From the NCBI GenBank assembly GCA_021821225.1, contig JAKACR010000012.1, positions 1-25,284 on the forward strand: a stretch of DNA of 25,284 nt, read 5' to 3'. Under the pieces are notes generated by a model, which worked only from the letters and a program-made list of their open reading frames with translations, was not told the DNA's origin and ran no database searches. Source of the DNA: Bacillota bacterium. GTDB taxonomy: Bacteria; Bacillota; Bacilli; Alicyclobacillales; SLC66. Below, piece by piece: positions 5,711 through 14,391 of the stretch. A program made the translations under genes and the position numbers. Every line of letters begins with the position of its first letter. Positions within the stretch are counted from its first letter, which is position 1.

Positions 5711-7681
5711 ATGCTTCAAGCGCTGGCCAATTGGGCGCCACACTTTTTTGTCACGGGCGATCCCATGATCTACGGCGCCGACGCGTCGATCGCTCTGGTT
5801 TCCGTCGCAATCGTCTTTGTGCTGACGCGCTATAAGAAGTGGGGCTGGTTGTGGCGGGAATGGTTGACGACCGTCGACCACAAGAAGATCGGCATCATGT
5901 ATATACTCGCGGCGCTGCTGATGCTGTTTCGCGGCGGCGTTGACGCGTTGCTTATGCGGACGCAGCTCGCGTTGCCGAATCAGCACTTCCTGAGCGCGAA
6001 CCATTACGACCAGATCTTCACCACGCACGGCACCATCATGATTCTCTTCATGGCCATGCCGTTCATCTTTGGCATGATGAATGTGGTCGTACCGCTGCAG
6101 ATCGGCGCGCGCGACGTCGCGTTCCCGTATCTCAACGCGATCAGTTTCTGGCTGTTCTTCTTCGGCGCCATGCTGCTGAACCTGTCGTTCGTCATCGGCG
6201 GTTCGCCGAACGCCGGCTGGACCAGCTATCCGCCGCTCTCGGAGTTGCAATTCAATCCGGGCGTAGGTGAGAACTACTACCTGCTCGCGCTGCAGATATC
6301 CGGCATCGGCAGTATGGCCACGGGCATCAATTTTCTCGTCACCATTCTCAAGATGCGCGCACCGGGCATGAGCATGATGAAGATACCGCTGTTTTCCTGG
6401 TCCATTCTGGCGGCGAGCATCCTCATCATCTTCGCCTTCCCCGCGCTCACCGTGGCCCTGGCGCTGGTGCTGCTCGACCGGATTGTGGGTTCGCACTTCT
6501 TCACCATTGGGGCCGGGGGCAACCCGATGATGTATATCAATCTCTTCTGGATATGGGGCCATCCGGAGGTCTACATCGTCATCCTGCCCGCGTTCGGGAT
6601 CTTTTCAGAGGTTGTCGCAACGTTTGCCCGAAAGACGATTTTCGGTTACAAGACGATGGTCGCGAGCCTGATTGTCATCAGTGTCCTCAGCTACTTCGTC
6701 TGGGCCCATCACTTTTTCACGATGGGCGCCGGCCCCGGGGTCAACGCATTTTTCGCGGTCGCCTCCATGGCCATCGCCATACCCACGGGCGTCAAGGTGT
6801 TCAACTGGCTGTTCACCATGTTCCGTGGACGCATCCGCATGAATCTGCCCATGTTGTGGACGCTGGCCTTTGTGCCATGCTTCACCATCGGCGGCGCGAC
6901 AGGCGTCATGCTCGCGGTGGCGCCGGCCGACTACCAGTATCACAACAGCTACTTCCTCGTGGCCCACTTCCATCAGGTGCTGATCGGTGGAGTGGTATTC
7001 GGGATGCTGGCCGGAATGTACTTCTGGTGGCCCAAGATGTTCGGCTTCATCTTGGATGAGCGACTCGGCAAGTGGGCCTTCTGGTTCTTCAATATCGGCT
7101 TTTACGTCTGCTTCATGCCGCAGTACGCGCTTGGCTTCATGGGCATGCAGCGGCGCATGTACACCTACTCCGCGTCCATGGGGTGGACGACGCTCAACTT
7201 CATTTCCACCATCGGCGCCTATCTCATGGGCATCGGGTTTCTCTTCATCGTTGCGCAGGTCGTCTACAGCATCAAGTACGGCAAGCGGGATCTGACAGGC
7301 GATCCGTGGGATGGCCGCACACTGGAGTGGTCGTTGCCGTCGCCCGCTCCGCACTACAACTTTGCCGAGATTCCGCAGGTGACAGACCGCGACCAGTGGT
7401 GGGTCATGAAGCAAAACGGCACGACAGACACGCTTAAACCGGCGGCGAATCAGCTCAAGCCGATTCATATGCCGAAGAATTCGTACCGTCCGTTCGTCCT
7501 CGGCCTCGCCTTTTTCGGGATGGGCTTCAGCTTCGTGTTTGGATGGAACTACCTCGGACTCGCCGGGCTCGCGGTCATCGCGGTCTTGCTCATCCTGCGG
7601 TCCTTTGAATACGATTCGGACTACTACGTGCCGGTGGATGAAGTCATCCATGTGGAATCCGCTCTGGGGAGGTTGCAGTAA
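5711..7681 (+). CDS. qoxB: Quinol oxidase subunit I (haem-copper catalytic core)
   Basis: 656 residues with about 14-15 membrane helices, starting after AAGGAGGGAG. All catalytic landmarks of the A-type family are present: low-spin haem ligands H106 and about H422 (VAHFHQ); high-spin haem ligand about H420; CuB ligands H284, H333 and H334; Y288 in HPEVY, which cross-links to H284; D135 and E286 of the D proton channel; and K362 of the K channel (TGVKVFNW). It is therefore a proton-pumping aa3- or bo3-like oxidase. Haem type cannot be read from sequence. It overlaps qoxC by one base (TAATG). Confidence 0.97.
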   Translation: MLQALANWAPHFFVTGDPMIYGADASIALVSVAIVFVLTRYKKWGWLWREWLTTVDHKKIGIMYILAALLMLFRGGVDALLMRTQLALPNQHFLSANHYDQIFTTHGTIMILFMAMPFIFGMMNVVVPLQIGARDVAFPYLNAISFWLFFFGAMLLNLSFVIGGSPNAGWTSYPPLSELQFNPGVGENYYLLALQISGIGSMATGINFLVTILKMRAPGMSMMKIPLFSWSILAASILIIFAFPALTVALALVLLDRIVGSHFFTIGAGGNPMMYINLFWIWGHPEVYIVILPAFGIFSEVVATFARKTIFGYKTMVASLIVISVLSYFVWAHHFFTMGAGPGVNAFFAVASMAIAIPTGVKVFNWLFTMFRGRIRMNLPMLWTLAFVPCFTIGGATGVMLAVAPADYQYHNSYFLVAHFHQVLIGGVVFGMLAGMYFWWPKMFGFILDERLGKWAFWFFNIGFYVCFMPQYALGFMGMQRRMYTYSASMGWTTLNFISTIGAYLMGIGFLFIVAQVVYSIKYGKRDLTGDPWDGRTLEWSLPSPAPHYNFAEIPQVTDRDQWWVMKQNGTTDTLKPAANQLKPIHMPKNSYRPFVLGLAFFGMGFSFVFGWNYLGLAGLAVIAVLLILRSFEYDSDYYVPVDEVIHVESALGRLQ

Positions 7682-8307
7682 TGGCGGCTGTCGTTGAACA
7701 CTCGACTCACACTGCAACCGACGCGCGGCCACTGGAATACACCCGTCACGACGACGCGCTCAAGATCTTCGGTTTCTGGCTGTTTCTCGCCACCGACATG
7801 ATTCTGTTCGCGTGTCTGTTCGCAACGTTCATCGTGCTGCGGACGCACATCAATGGGGGGCCCACGGGAGCGCAACTGTTTGACGTCCCGGGCTTCGTGG
7901 CCGAGACATTCATTCTCTTGACGAGCAGTTTCACTGGCGGCTTGGCGACCTACGAGATGCGGCGCGGACATCTGAAGGGACTTGTCGGTTGGCTCGTGGT
8001 CACGGTCGTCCTCGGGATGGCGTTCGTCGCGCTTGAGATCACGGAGTTCATCCACTACGCGTCAATCGGCGCGACCATGCAGCACAGCGCCTTCCTGTCC
8101 GCGTTCTTCACGCTGGTGGGGACGCACGGTTCGCACGTTTCGCTCGGGATCATCTGGATGATTGGGATTATCGTCCAGCTCTTGCGCAAGGGCATCACGC
8201 CGATCACGGCCCGCAAGGTGTTCATCGTCAGTCTCTACTGGCACTTTCTCGACGTGGTGTGGGTCTTCATTTTCACCGTTGTGTACATGACGGGGGTGGT
8301 GAAGTAA
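7681..8307 (+). CDS. qoxC: Quinol oxidase subunit III
   Basis: 208 residues, close to the CyoC/QoxC length, with five membrane helices after a short polar N-terminus. The family pattern is visible: KIFGFWLFLATDMILFACLF at helix 1, SSFTGGLATYEM, LVGTHGSHVSLGIIW, and the C-terminal LYWHFLDVVWVFIFTVVY. Its start overlaps the qoxB stop, indicating translational coupling. Subunit III stabilises the core and supports proton uptake. Confidence 0.96.
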   Translation: MAAVVEHSTHTATDARPLEYTRHDDALKIFGFWLFLATDMILFACLFATFIVLRTHINGGPTGAQLFDVPGFVAETFILLTSSFTGGLATYEMRRGHLKGLVGWLVVTVVLGMAFVALEITEFIHYASIGATMQHSAFLSAFFTLVGTHGSHVSLGIIWMIGIIVQLLRKGITPITARKVFIVSLYWHFLDVVWVFIFTVVYMTGVVK

Positions 8308-8308
8308 C

Positions 8309-8671
8309 ATGTCAGTCATACACGATACGTCACGCGACAATGGAACGGGTGCGCCGCCGCCTGTGCGCCGCGGCGGTCACGATGGGTTTCCCTGGCGCCA
8401 TGTGGTCGGCTTTGCCTTGTCGCTCATTCTCACCGCGGTCGCCCTCTTGGTTGGCCTGCACAGCGGCGCGCCGCTCGGCGTCATCCTGTTTGTGATTCTG
8501 GGACTGGCGGCGCTGCAGATTTTTGTCCAGCTCTTCTTCTTCATGCACGTGATGGAGACGGATGAGGGGCCGGCTTACCAGGGCTTCAGCCTGACGTTGG
8601 CGTTCGTTTTCACGATTGCCATTGTGGCCGGGTCCATGTGGATCATGACTTTCGGATCGCAGGTGTCGTAG
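8309..8671 (+). CDS. qoxD: Quinol oxidase subunit IV
   Basis: 120 residues with three membrane helices (about 30-50, 57-78 and 88-110). The LQIFVQLFFFMHV segment is characteristic of the CyoD/QoxD small subunit, which helps assemble the CuB site. It begins one base after the qoxC stop and is the last gene of the operon; a strong hairpin lies 40 bases downstream. The N-terminal 28 residues are polar and Pro/Arg-rich. Confidence 0.93.
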   Translation: MSVIHDTSRDNGTGAPPPVRRGGHDGFPWRHVVGFALSLILTAVALLVGLHSGAPLGVILFVILGLAALQIFVQLFFFMHVMETDEGPAYQGFSLTLAFVFTIAIVAGSMWIMTFGSQVS

Positions 8672-8710
8672 GGGGCGCCTGACGGTTCCAACGACTGGAC
8701 GGAAACGAGG

Positions 8711-8744
8711 CGGAGAAGGAGCGGCGCTGGCCGTTCCTTCTCCG
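8711..8744 (+). terminator. Terminator of the qox operon
   Basis: A 15-bp stem (8711-8725 with 8730-8744, one G-U pair) closes a four-base GCTG loop, followed by a moderately T-rich run (TTCGCCTTGTCT). It separates qoxD from the independent promoter of the next gene, whose -35 begins seven bases later. Confidence 0.75.
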
Positions 8745-8750
8745 TTCGCC

Positions 8751-8780
8751 TTGTCTATGCGCGTGCACAGGCCCTATAAT
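8751..8780 (+). promoter_or_regulatory. Housekeeping promoter of the isomerase gene
   Basis: TTGTCT (8751-8756) and a perfect TATAAT (8775-8780) are separated by 18 bases. It is the clearest sigma-A promoter in the window and lies 45 bases upstream of the start codon, right behind the qox terminator. Confidence 0.75.
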
Positions 8781-8825
8781 GTCGAAGATAGACACCGCAA
8801 CAATAGGACTCGGGGAGGATACATC

Positions 8826-9347
8826 GTGTCGTTGGCGGGAATTATCCTGGGTGATCGCAGCTCCGACTGCCTGGCAAGCCTGCGCGCGGCGTCCGCCGCG
8901 GGAGAGATTGTCCTGCGCGACGCGCGGCGCTGGTCGGCCATGAGGGAGTACTTTGCGGGAGCGCCCGAACAAGGGGATCCACTCATCTACGAGATCTATA
9001 CGTGGAACGACGGCCACGCGCCGACAAATCTGCTGTCGACGATCACGGTGCTGCACGCGGGCCGGATTGGCGACGAGTTTTATCACACCAAGGGGCACTT
9101 TCACACGGACCCTGACGGGTCGGAGTTTGTGGTTGGGTACTTTGGCGAAGGCGTGCTTCAGACAGGCACACGTGCGGGCGCGGTGACGGAGACCCAGATC
9201 ATGCGCGGGGCGCATCTGGTGATCCCGGACAGCCGCGCACATCGCGTTGTGAATAGGGGCGAAGAGGCCGCTGTATACCTGTCGGTCAGTTCAGCGGGCG
9301 TGGGTCACGACTATGACTCCGTGAGCGCGTGCGGCTGGCGGGGGTGA
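8826..9347 (+). CDS. pgiA: Cupin-type glucose-6-phosphate isomerase
   Basis: 173 residues from the GTG at 8826, with GGGGAGG seven bases upstream. The small cupin fold belongs to the metal-dependent phosphoglucose isomerases best known from archaea such as Pyrococcus, which interconvert glucose 6-phosphate and fructose 6-phosphate. The metal ligands H91, H93 (TKGHFH), E100 and H139 have the same spacing as H88, H90, E97 and H136 of the Pyrococcus enzyme. It is unrelated to the large sugar-isomerase-fold Pgi usual in Bacillota. It has its own strong promoter. The last 13 codons lie in a 40-bp segment that is duplicated immediately downstream. Confidence 0.85.
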   Translation: MSLAGIILGDRSSDCLASLRAASAAGEIVLRDARRWSAMREYFAGAPEQGDPLIYEIYTWNDGHAPTNLLSTITVLHAGRIGDEFYHTKGHFHTDPDGSEFVVGYFGEGVLQTGTRAGAVTETQIMRGAHLVIPDSRAHRVVNRGEEAAVYLSVSSAGVGHDYDSVSACGWRG

Positions 9348-9389
9348 CGGCCATGACTCCGCGAGCGTGTGCGCTTGGCGGGGGTGACG
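9311..9389 (+). repeat. 40-bp imperfect tandem duplication at the isomerase 3' end
   Basis: The segment 9311-9349, containing the isomerase stop codon, is repeated at 9351-9389 with about five differences. The second copy lies outside any gene and carries an unused ATG. Confidence 0.7.
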
Positions 9390-9429
9390 CAGGCGGGGAC
9401 GGGGATTTTTCGAGTCAGGAGCGATGGAT

Positions 9430-10995
9430 ATGGCGCGGGTCATCGTAGGTGGGTTTGCGCACGAGTCAAATACGTTCACTCCGGAGATGGCAAAATGGGA
9501 TGAGTTCGTCCTGCGCGATGGACCGGCGCTCGCGTCGTGGGCAGTCCACGCAAGAGGGACGGAGTTGTCCGGCGCGGCGCGGGCGTTTGCGGAACTGGGC
9601 GTCGATGTCCACTACGGCGTCGCGGCCGGGGGCGCCGTCGGCGGGATTGTGATGCGATCCATCTTCTCAGAGTACATGAACCGGCTCTACGCCGCCCTCC
9701 AGGCGGCGCCCGACGTGGACGGCGTCATGTGGGCGCTGCACGGAAGCGCAACGGTGGAGGGCGAAGCGGATGCGCAACTGCGCATTGTCAAGGCGATCCG
9801 TGTGCGCTACCCTTCCGTTCCATTCGTCGTGACGCTGGACCTGCACGCCTCGCTGTGCGACGACGCGCTGGCGCTGCTCGACGGGGCGGCGGCGTACCGC
9901 ACGGCCCCGCACCGCGATGTGGAGGAGACGGGCGCGCGGGCGGCCGCGATGCTGGCGCGCCTGATGGCGGACGGGCAGCGCGGGAGAATCGTGTCGGTGC
10001 GGATACCCCTCCTGTTGCCGGGGGAATTCGGCCAGACGGACACGTGGCCCATGAGCGAGATCATGGCGGGCGCGCTGCGCCTCTCCGGTGAGGAGGATGC
10101 GCTGGAGGTCAGTGTTCTCCAGGGGTATCCGTGGGCGGACAACCCGTTTGGCACCGTCTCCCTTCTGGGATCGACGCGCAAGGGGCGAAACGGGGGACTC
10201 TTGGCAGAGCGTCTCGTGGTCCTGGCGCGCGCGCTTTGGCAGCATCGGGCCGACTTCTACCGTTCGACTAGCGTTATGCCACTCGACGACGCGCTGCAGC
10301 AGTCGCAGAAGAAGCCCATGGGTGAGTTGCAGGTGCTGTGCGACGCCGGGGACAACCCGACCGCCGGCGCGCCGGGAGACCGTGTCGACGCCCTGCGGGC
10401 GGCACTGCGCCTGAAGTGCCGCAACATCGTCTTCTTTCCTATCGTCGACGCGGCATACGCGCACGGGTGCCAGGGCAAGCAGGGACAGACGGTGCAGTTG
10501 CCGCTCGGTTGCACGATCGATTCGGCAGGGGGAAGTCCAGTCCGCTTCACGGCGTCGGTCCTGGCGACGGGGAGCGATGAAACAGCGGGCGAGTACGCGC
10601 TCGTCGAGACGGCGGGGGTGCGCGTCTTTGTGTGTGCCCGTCGTCTGGCCGTGCGATCGCCGCAGGTGTTGGCGGATTATGGTGTGGACCTGGGGCGCCC
10701 GGAGCAGACGCTTGTCGTCAAATCCGGCTATCTCTTCCCCGGTTGGCAGGACATCCTCCACGATGTTGGCGGAAAGAGTATCCTGCTCGGGACGCCGGGC
10801 GCCACGTCGCTCGACCTGAAAACGTTCTCGTACCGTCGGCTGAACGGACTTGAGTACCCGCTGCAGGATCCGGCGGCTGACGCCCAGGCACGGGTCTGCG
10901 TCTGCGGAGCGGGCGGATGGCGCTCCGGGTGGCTGGCGCGACTGCACACGGGCGACGGCGCGTTAGAGTCCGCACCTGGCGCCCCGCAGGCATAA
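9430..10995 (+). CDS. M81-family metallopeptidase (MlrC-like)
   Basis: 521 residues, normal for the family. The N-terminus carries the signature GGFAHESNTFTP. Further conserved patches are MWALHGSATVEGEAD, VTLDLHASL and YRTAPHRDVEETG, whose histidines and aspartates are the expected zinc ligands. The C-terminal MlrC domain spans about 310-490. The family is named after microcystin-degrading MlrC, but most members sit in catabolic or uptake loci and their true substrate is unknown. I chose the ATG at 9430 because AGGAG lies eight bases upstream; the ATG at 9424 is too close to it. The gene is convergent with an AEC transporter. A functional link is only suggested by position. Confidence 0.88.
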   Translation: MARVIVGGFAHESNTFTPEMAKWDEFVLRDGPALASWAVHARGTELSGAARAFAELGVDVHYGVAAGGAVGGIVMRSIFSEYMNRLYAALQAAPDVDGVMWALHGSATVEGEADAQLRIVKAIRVRYPSVPFVVTLDLHASLCDDALALLDGAAAYRTAPHRDVEETGARAAAMLARLMADGQRGRIVSVRIPLLLPGEFGQTDTWPMSEIMAGALRLSGEEDALEVSVLQGYPWADNPFGTVSLLGSTRKGRNGGLLAERLVVLARALWQHRADFYRSTSVMPLDDALQQSQKKPMGELQVLCDAGDNPTAGAPGDRVDALRAALRLKCRNIVFFPIVDAAYAHGCQGKQGQTVQLPLGCTIDSAGGSPVRFTASVLATGSDETAGEYALVETAGVRVFVCARRLAVRSPQVLADYGVDLGRPEQTLVVKSGYLFPGWQDILHDVGGKSILLGTPGATSLDLKTFSYRRLNGLEYPLQDPAADAQARVCVCGAGGWRSGWLARLHTGDGALESAPGAPQA

Positions 10996-11098
10996 CAGTG
11001 TTACGGAAGTGCGGCGTCGAGAAGGGGTCGTGGACACGCGTGACGGCGGCGCAAGCGCAGTCTCGGGAGTCTCGTTGCAGCCGGCGGACATAACGGCG

Positions 11099-12022
11099 TT
11101 ACGGTGCGAACGGCAGCAGGAAGATGACCACCGTGACGGTGAACATGCTGATCAATGTCGAGGAGAACACGGCCTGCGACGCGAAGTCCGGCTCATTGTC
11201 AAATTCGACCGCGAGCATCATGCTGTTGAGCGATGTCGGGACGGCGGTGGAGAGGATGAGCGCCCGCGCCGTGATGCCCTGTATGCCAAGGAGGGCGACA
11301 AAGAGGAATCCGAGCGCGGGTCCGACGCACAGCCGCAGGAAGTTTGAGATGGCCACGTCGGACAGGCGGATGCGCCAGCGCATATTGCCCAGTTGCATGC
11401 CGAGCGTGGTGAGCGCGAACGCGGTGAAGCCCTGCGTGATGTAGTTGAGCGGAACCGCCACCGGTTGCGGCAGCGGGACGTGGCCAGCGCGCATGAGCAG
11501 CGCGAGCGGTATGCTGTAGATGGACGGCAGTGTGCGGATCGTGCGCAGGATTTCGCGCCAGTCTTTTTTGTGCGCATTGACACTGTAGATGCCGTAGGTG
11601 TTGGGCAACAGGTTCTGCATCATCATGATCACGATCTGGATGGACTGCGCGAACGGATTGCCCGCGAAGACGAGATGGTTGAGCGGAATGCCGTAATTTG
11701 CGCTGTTGTAAAAGATAACGCTGTTACGCATCGCGCTGCGCATGCTGCCGCCGTACCTCCGGATGCGCACGGCGACCTCGACGGCAAGGTGGAGCGCGGT
11801 GAAGAAGAGCGCGAAGAACAGCAGCACGCGCGCAAGGGTCGAACCGGTTATATTGGATTGATAGAGTTTCATGAATACGAGCACTGGAGAGAATAGGTAA
11901 AACAACAGTTTCGACATGGTCTTGATGTCCAGATGGAATGTGCGTTGCAGCACGATGCCAAAGCCGATCATGATGGAAAGCGGAATCACGTTGGCCAGCA
12001 GGATATGAGTGAAGTAGATCAA
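11099..12022 (-). CDS. AEC-family transporter (auxin efflux carrier type)
   Basis: 307 residues with about ten membrane helices in two halves, the hallmark of the AEC/bile-acid-transporter fold. Recognisable stretches are NSVIFYNSANYGIPLNHLVF (helix 4) and the C-terminal LSTAVPTSLNSMMLAVEF, which matches the family pattern around the second helix break. Members export or import organic acids or amino-acid-like molecules; the substrate here is unknown. The start is a TTG at 12022-12020, preceded by GGGAG at seven bases. It converges on the M81 peptidase gene, and the stop codons of both lie inside similar TAACnGnGTTA palindromes. Confidence 0.87.
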   Translation of the reverse strand: MIYFTHILLANVIPLSIMIGFGIVLQRTFHLDIKTMSKLLFYLFSPVLVFMKLYQSNITGSTLARVLLFFALFFTALHLAVEVAVRIRRYGGSMRSAMRNSVIFYNSANYGIPLNHLVFAGNPFAQSIQIVIMMMQNLLPNTYGIYSVNAHKKDWREILRTIRTLPSIYSIPLALLMRAGHVPLPQPVAVPLNYITQGFTAFALTTLGMQLGNMRWRIRLSDVAISNFLRLCVGPALGFLFVALLGIQGITARALILSTAVPTSLNSMMLAVEFDNEPDFASQAVFSSTLISMFTVTVVIFLLPFAP

Positions 12023-12149
12023 TGATTGTCTCCCGTCTTGCGAAATGGAATGATCATCGGACGTCGCTTTCAGTCAGGGCGCGGTGATCTCCATGATACA
12101 GCATGTTGTTCATCTGCGACAGCGGGGAAGGAAAAAGGGGGCGGACGGC

Positions 12150-13631
12150 ATGACGGAATTGGAGTTCGCCTACCTCGTGGACGCTCTGGGCGGTCGCGCG
12201 TACCGCGTGGGCGGATCGGTCCGCGATTCGTGCATGGGGCTGCCCGCAAAAGACCGCGACTACGTGGTGACGGGCATGGGTCAGGAGCGGTTTTCCGCCG
12301 CGTTTCCGGCAGCGGTCATGACGGGTCTGGCGTTTCCCGTCTTTCGTCTCGCGGTCGGCGGCGGGCTGTGCGAAGTGGCGATGGCGCGCACGGAACGCAA
12401 GCAGGGCGCTGGACACACGGGCTTTGTCTGCGACGCGGGGCCCGGGGTGCCGTTGGAACAGGACCTGCGACGGCGCGACCTGACGGTCAACGCGATGGCC
12501 GTCGATCCGCTTGACGGGAGCCTGATTGATCCGTACGGCGGCTTGGCCGATCTGCGCGCGGGCGTGTTGCGCGCGGTGTCGGGCGCGTTTGCGGAGGATC
12601 CGCTGCGCGTGTACCGCACGGCGCGCTTTGCGGTGCAGTTGCAGTTTGCGGTGGACGGCGCGACCTTGCGGCTCATGGGCGCTCTTGTCGACCAGTTGGC
12701 GCAACTGTCTGCGGAACGGGTGTACGAGGAGACGGCGAAGGCCCTGGCGTGCGCGGCGCCGTCCGGGTATTTCCGGGTGCTGGCGCGGTGTGGGGCGCTG
12801 TCGGCCCACTTTTGCGAACTGGAGGCACTGGCGGCGCTGCCTGTTGACGGTGCGACCCCGCGCCAAGGGGGCGCAGTGACGAGGCTGGACATCGCACTTG
12901 CGGCGCTCGACTCCGCGGCCCTGTCGTCGCGGGACATCACCGTGCGGTTTGCCGCCCTCGCCCAGTTCGTAGGCGCAAGCTCCGGAGAGGATCCGCATGC
13001 GGGCGGGGACGCGGACGCCCGGGCCCTGCAGATTATGCTTGTGCGGCGGGGCGCCGGCGGGCAGATCGCGGGCGGGCCGATCGGCCGCGCGGGTGGGGAT
13101 GAGGCTGCGGGGAGAGCGGCGGTGCGGCGACTCGCCAACCGCATCAAGGCGCCGGCACGCTGGAGCGCGGCGGGGCAGTGCGCGGTCGCGTGTGCGCCCG
13201 GCCTGCGTTCGCCCGCCGCGCTCACCCCGCCTGTCGCCGCCCGGCTGTTCGCCACGGCGGAACGCAGCCCGCTCGGAATTGTGGGACTCGGCATCGTCGC
13301 GGAGGCCGGGATCGATGCGGAGGCCGGGATCGAATCAGAGGTCGGGATCGAATCAGAGGTCGGGAAAGCGCGTCGACGGGGCGGGAGCCATGCGGACGTA
13401 ACCGGGACGGCGGACGGGTACGTCAGGCAGGCAGAGCAGGCAGAGCAGGCAGAGCAGGCTACCGTGCGCAGGCTGCTCCGGACGTGGCAAGCGATCGTGA
13501 AACAGGTGAACGGTCGAACGGTGGAGCGCCTTCCGGGGGAATCCGGCAAGGACTACGGCGACCGGCTGCAACAGGCGCGGGTGGAGCAACTGGCCCGCGC
13601 GTGGCACGGCCCGGACGGGAACGACGGTTGA
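12150..13631 (+). CDS. cca: CCA-adding tRNA nucleotidyltransferase with degenerate HD domain
   Basis: 493 residues from the ATG at 12150, preceded by AAGGGGG. The head resembles E. coli Cca throughout: YRVGGSVRDSCMGLPAKDRD, with metal-binding D35 and D37; ARTERKQGAGHTGF; EQDLRRRDLTVNAMA; and AEDPLRVYRTARFA. It adds or repairs the CCA end of tRNAs. In E. coli an HD phosphohydrolase domain follows (HTLM, CHDLGKG). Here the matching stretch reads ITVRFAALAQFVGAS, so the HD pair is gone and phosphatase activity is unlikely. The C-terminal third keeps faint similarity but is swollen by repeats: four 18-bp units (13299-13370) and three 9-bp units (13431-13457). The E. coli-type enzyme is unusual for a Gram-positive. 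Confidence 0.9.
   Translation: MTELEFAYLVDALGGRAYRVGGSVRDSCMGLPAKDRDYVVTGMGQERFSAAFPAAVMTGLAFPVFRLAVGGGLCEVAMARTERKQGAGHTGFVCDAGPGVPLEQDLRRRDLTVNAMAVDPLDGSLIDPYGGLADLRAGVLRAVSGAFAEDPLRVYRTARFAVQLQFAVDGATLRLMGALVDQLAQLSAERVYEETAKALACAAPSGYFRVLARCGALSAHFCELEALAALPVDGATPRQGGAVTRLDIALAALDSAALSSRDITVRFAALAQFVGASSGEDPHAGGDADARALQIMLVRRGAGGQIAGGPIGRAGGDEAAGRAAVRRLANRIKAPARWSAAGQCAVACAPGLRSPAALTPPVAARLFATAERSPLGIVGLGIVAEAGIDAEAGIESEVGIESEVGKARRRGGSHADVTGTADGYVRQAEQAEQAEQATVRRLLRTWQAIVKQVNGRTVERLPGESGKDYGDRLQQARVEQLARAWHGPDGNDG
13299..13370 (+). repeat. Four in-frame 18-bp tandem repeats within cca
   Basis: Units at 13299, 13317, 13335 and 13353 encode a six-residue repeat of the form (A/S)E(A/V)GI(D/E). 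The first pair and second pair differ at a few positions, so the repeat grew in steps. The length keeps the reading frame. Confidence 0.85.
13431..13457 (+). repeat. Three in-frame 9-bp tandem repeats within cca
   Basis: GCAGAGCAG occurs three times head to tail and encodes the QAEQAEQAEQA stretch. A partial unit precedes it at 13423-13430. Confidence 0.8.
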
Positions 13632-13632
13632 G

Positions 13633-13652
13633 GCCCGGCGTTCTGTCCGGGC
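13633..13652. terminator. Possible bidirectional terminator between cca and the lipoprotein gene
   Basis: A 6-bp GCCCGG/CCGGGC stem with an eight-base loop lies in the 52-base gap between two convergent genes. There is no T-tract on either strand, so this rests mainly on position. Confidence 0.3.
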
Positions 13653-13683
13653 GATCGACCGGCCGAACGCCCCCCGTTCCCGT

Positions 13684-14391
13684 TCAATGTTGACGGATAA
13701 CCTTCACGTCCTCATGTACGAACTGTCCGCCCTTCCATACATACGTCGCCCGAAACCACTTGGCTTTTGCGTTGTCGTAGAATTTGACGCTGAATCCGTT
13801 TGGACTCACCGTCTGGAAGAGCGGTGAGTACGAGGAGTCTGCCACAAAGAGCTGAGCCGGCACGATCCGCAGACGTGACAGGCCCTTCGGGGCGACCGCA
13901 AACAGGCTGTAGACATACCCATTGCTGTCGAAGTATTGACCAAGCGCGAAATCGGGGTTGCCCGCTCCGTTGTAGTCCGCGAAGTGGAACTGAAACCTCC
14001 TCATGAAGAGTGTGCGAGTGTATTTATTGTCCGGGAGAGCAATGCTGGAAAGCACCTTTCCTGCTCGGTTCACCACGCGCAGTTGAAAATGCCCTGTCCA
14101 GTTCGGACCGTGGAATGGGCCCAGGCTACGATTGTCGGTGTATTGCCCCTGCGCATCGACCAGTTCAAGCTCTTGCCCCGGACGTCCCGGTATGCTGGAC
14201 CGGGCCAGCAGGACACCGTGGACGGGCGACGATTTTGCCTGTGGATTCGAGGGAGCGCCGTGCGCCGAGTGGCCGGACGACGCCGGGCTGTTTGAAGCCG
14301 ACAGCCCCTTCGCAGTGCCGCATCCGGTTAGCAGAATACAGATCCCGATCACGGGGATTGCTGGGGTTACCCATCGGTTGAGTGAATTCAC
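13684..14391 (-). CDS. Lipoprotein of unknown function with an FG-GAP-like segment
   Basis: 235 residues from the GTG at 14391-14389, with AAGGAGG ten bases upstream. The signal peptide ends LLTGC, with lipid-modified C24, so the protein is anchored outside the membrane. A Ser/Pro/His-rich linker (about 28-55) is followed by a beta-rich domain. The stretch FADYNGAGNPDFALGQ resembles the calcium-binding loop of FG-GAP/VCBS blades, here apparently as a single repeat. I do not recognise a family. It is transcribed in the same direction as the S9 peptidase upstream, but a 359-base gap with hairpins makes a common operon uncertain. Confidence 0.75.
   Translation of the reverse strand: MNSLNRWVTPAIPVIGICILLTGCGTAKGLSASNSPASSGHSAHGAPSNPQAKSSPVHGVLLARSSIPGRPGQELELVDAQGQYTDNRSLGPFHGPNWTGHFQLRVVNRAGKVLSSIALPDNKYTRTLFMRRFQFHFADYNGAGNPDFALGQYFDSNGYVYSLFAVAPKGLSRLRIVPAQLFVADSSYSPLFQTVSPNGFSVKFYDNAKAKWFRATYVWKGGQFVHEDVKVIRQH

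Noticed and set aside
5207..6562. 451-codon minus-strand frame
   Set aside because: Antisense to qoxA and qoxB, which have all catalytic residues; product is His/Arg/Asp-rich noise.
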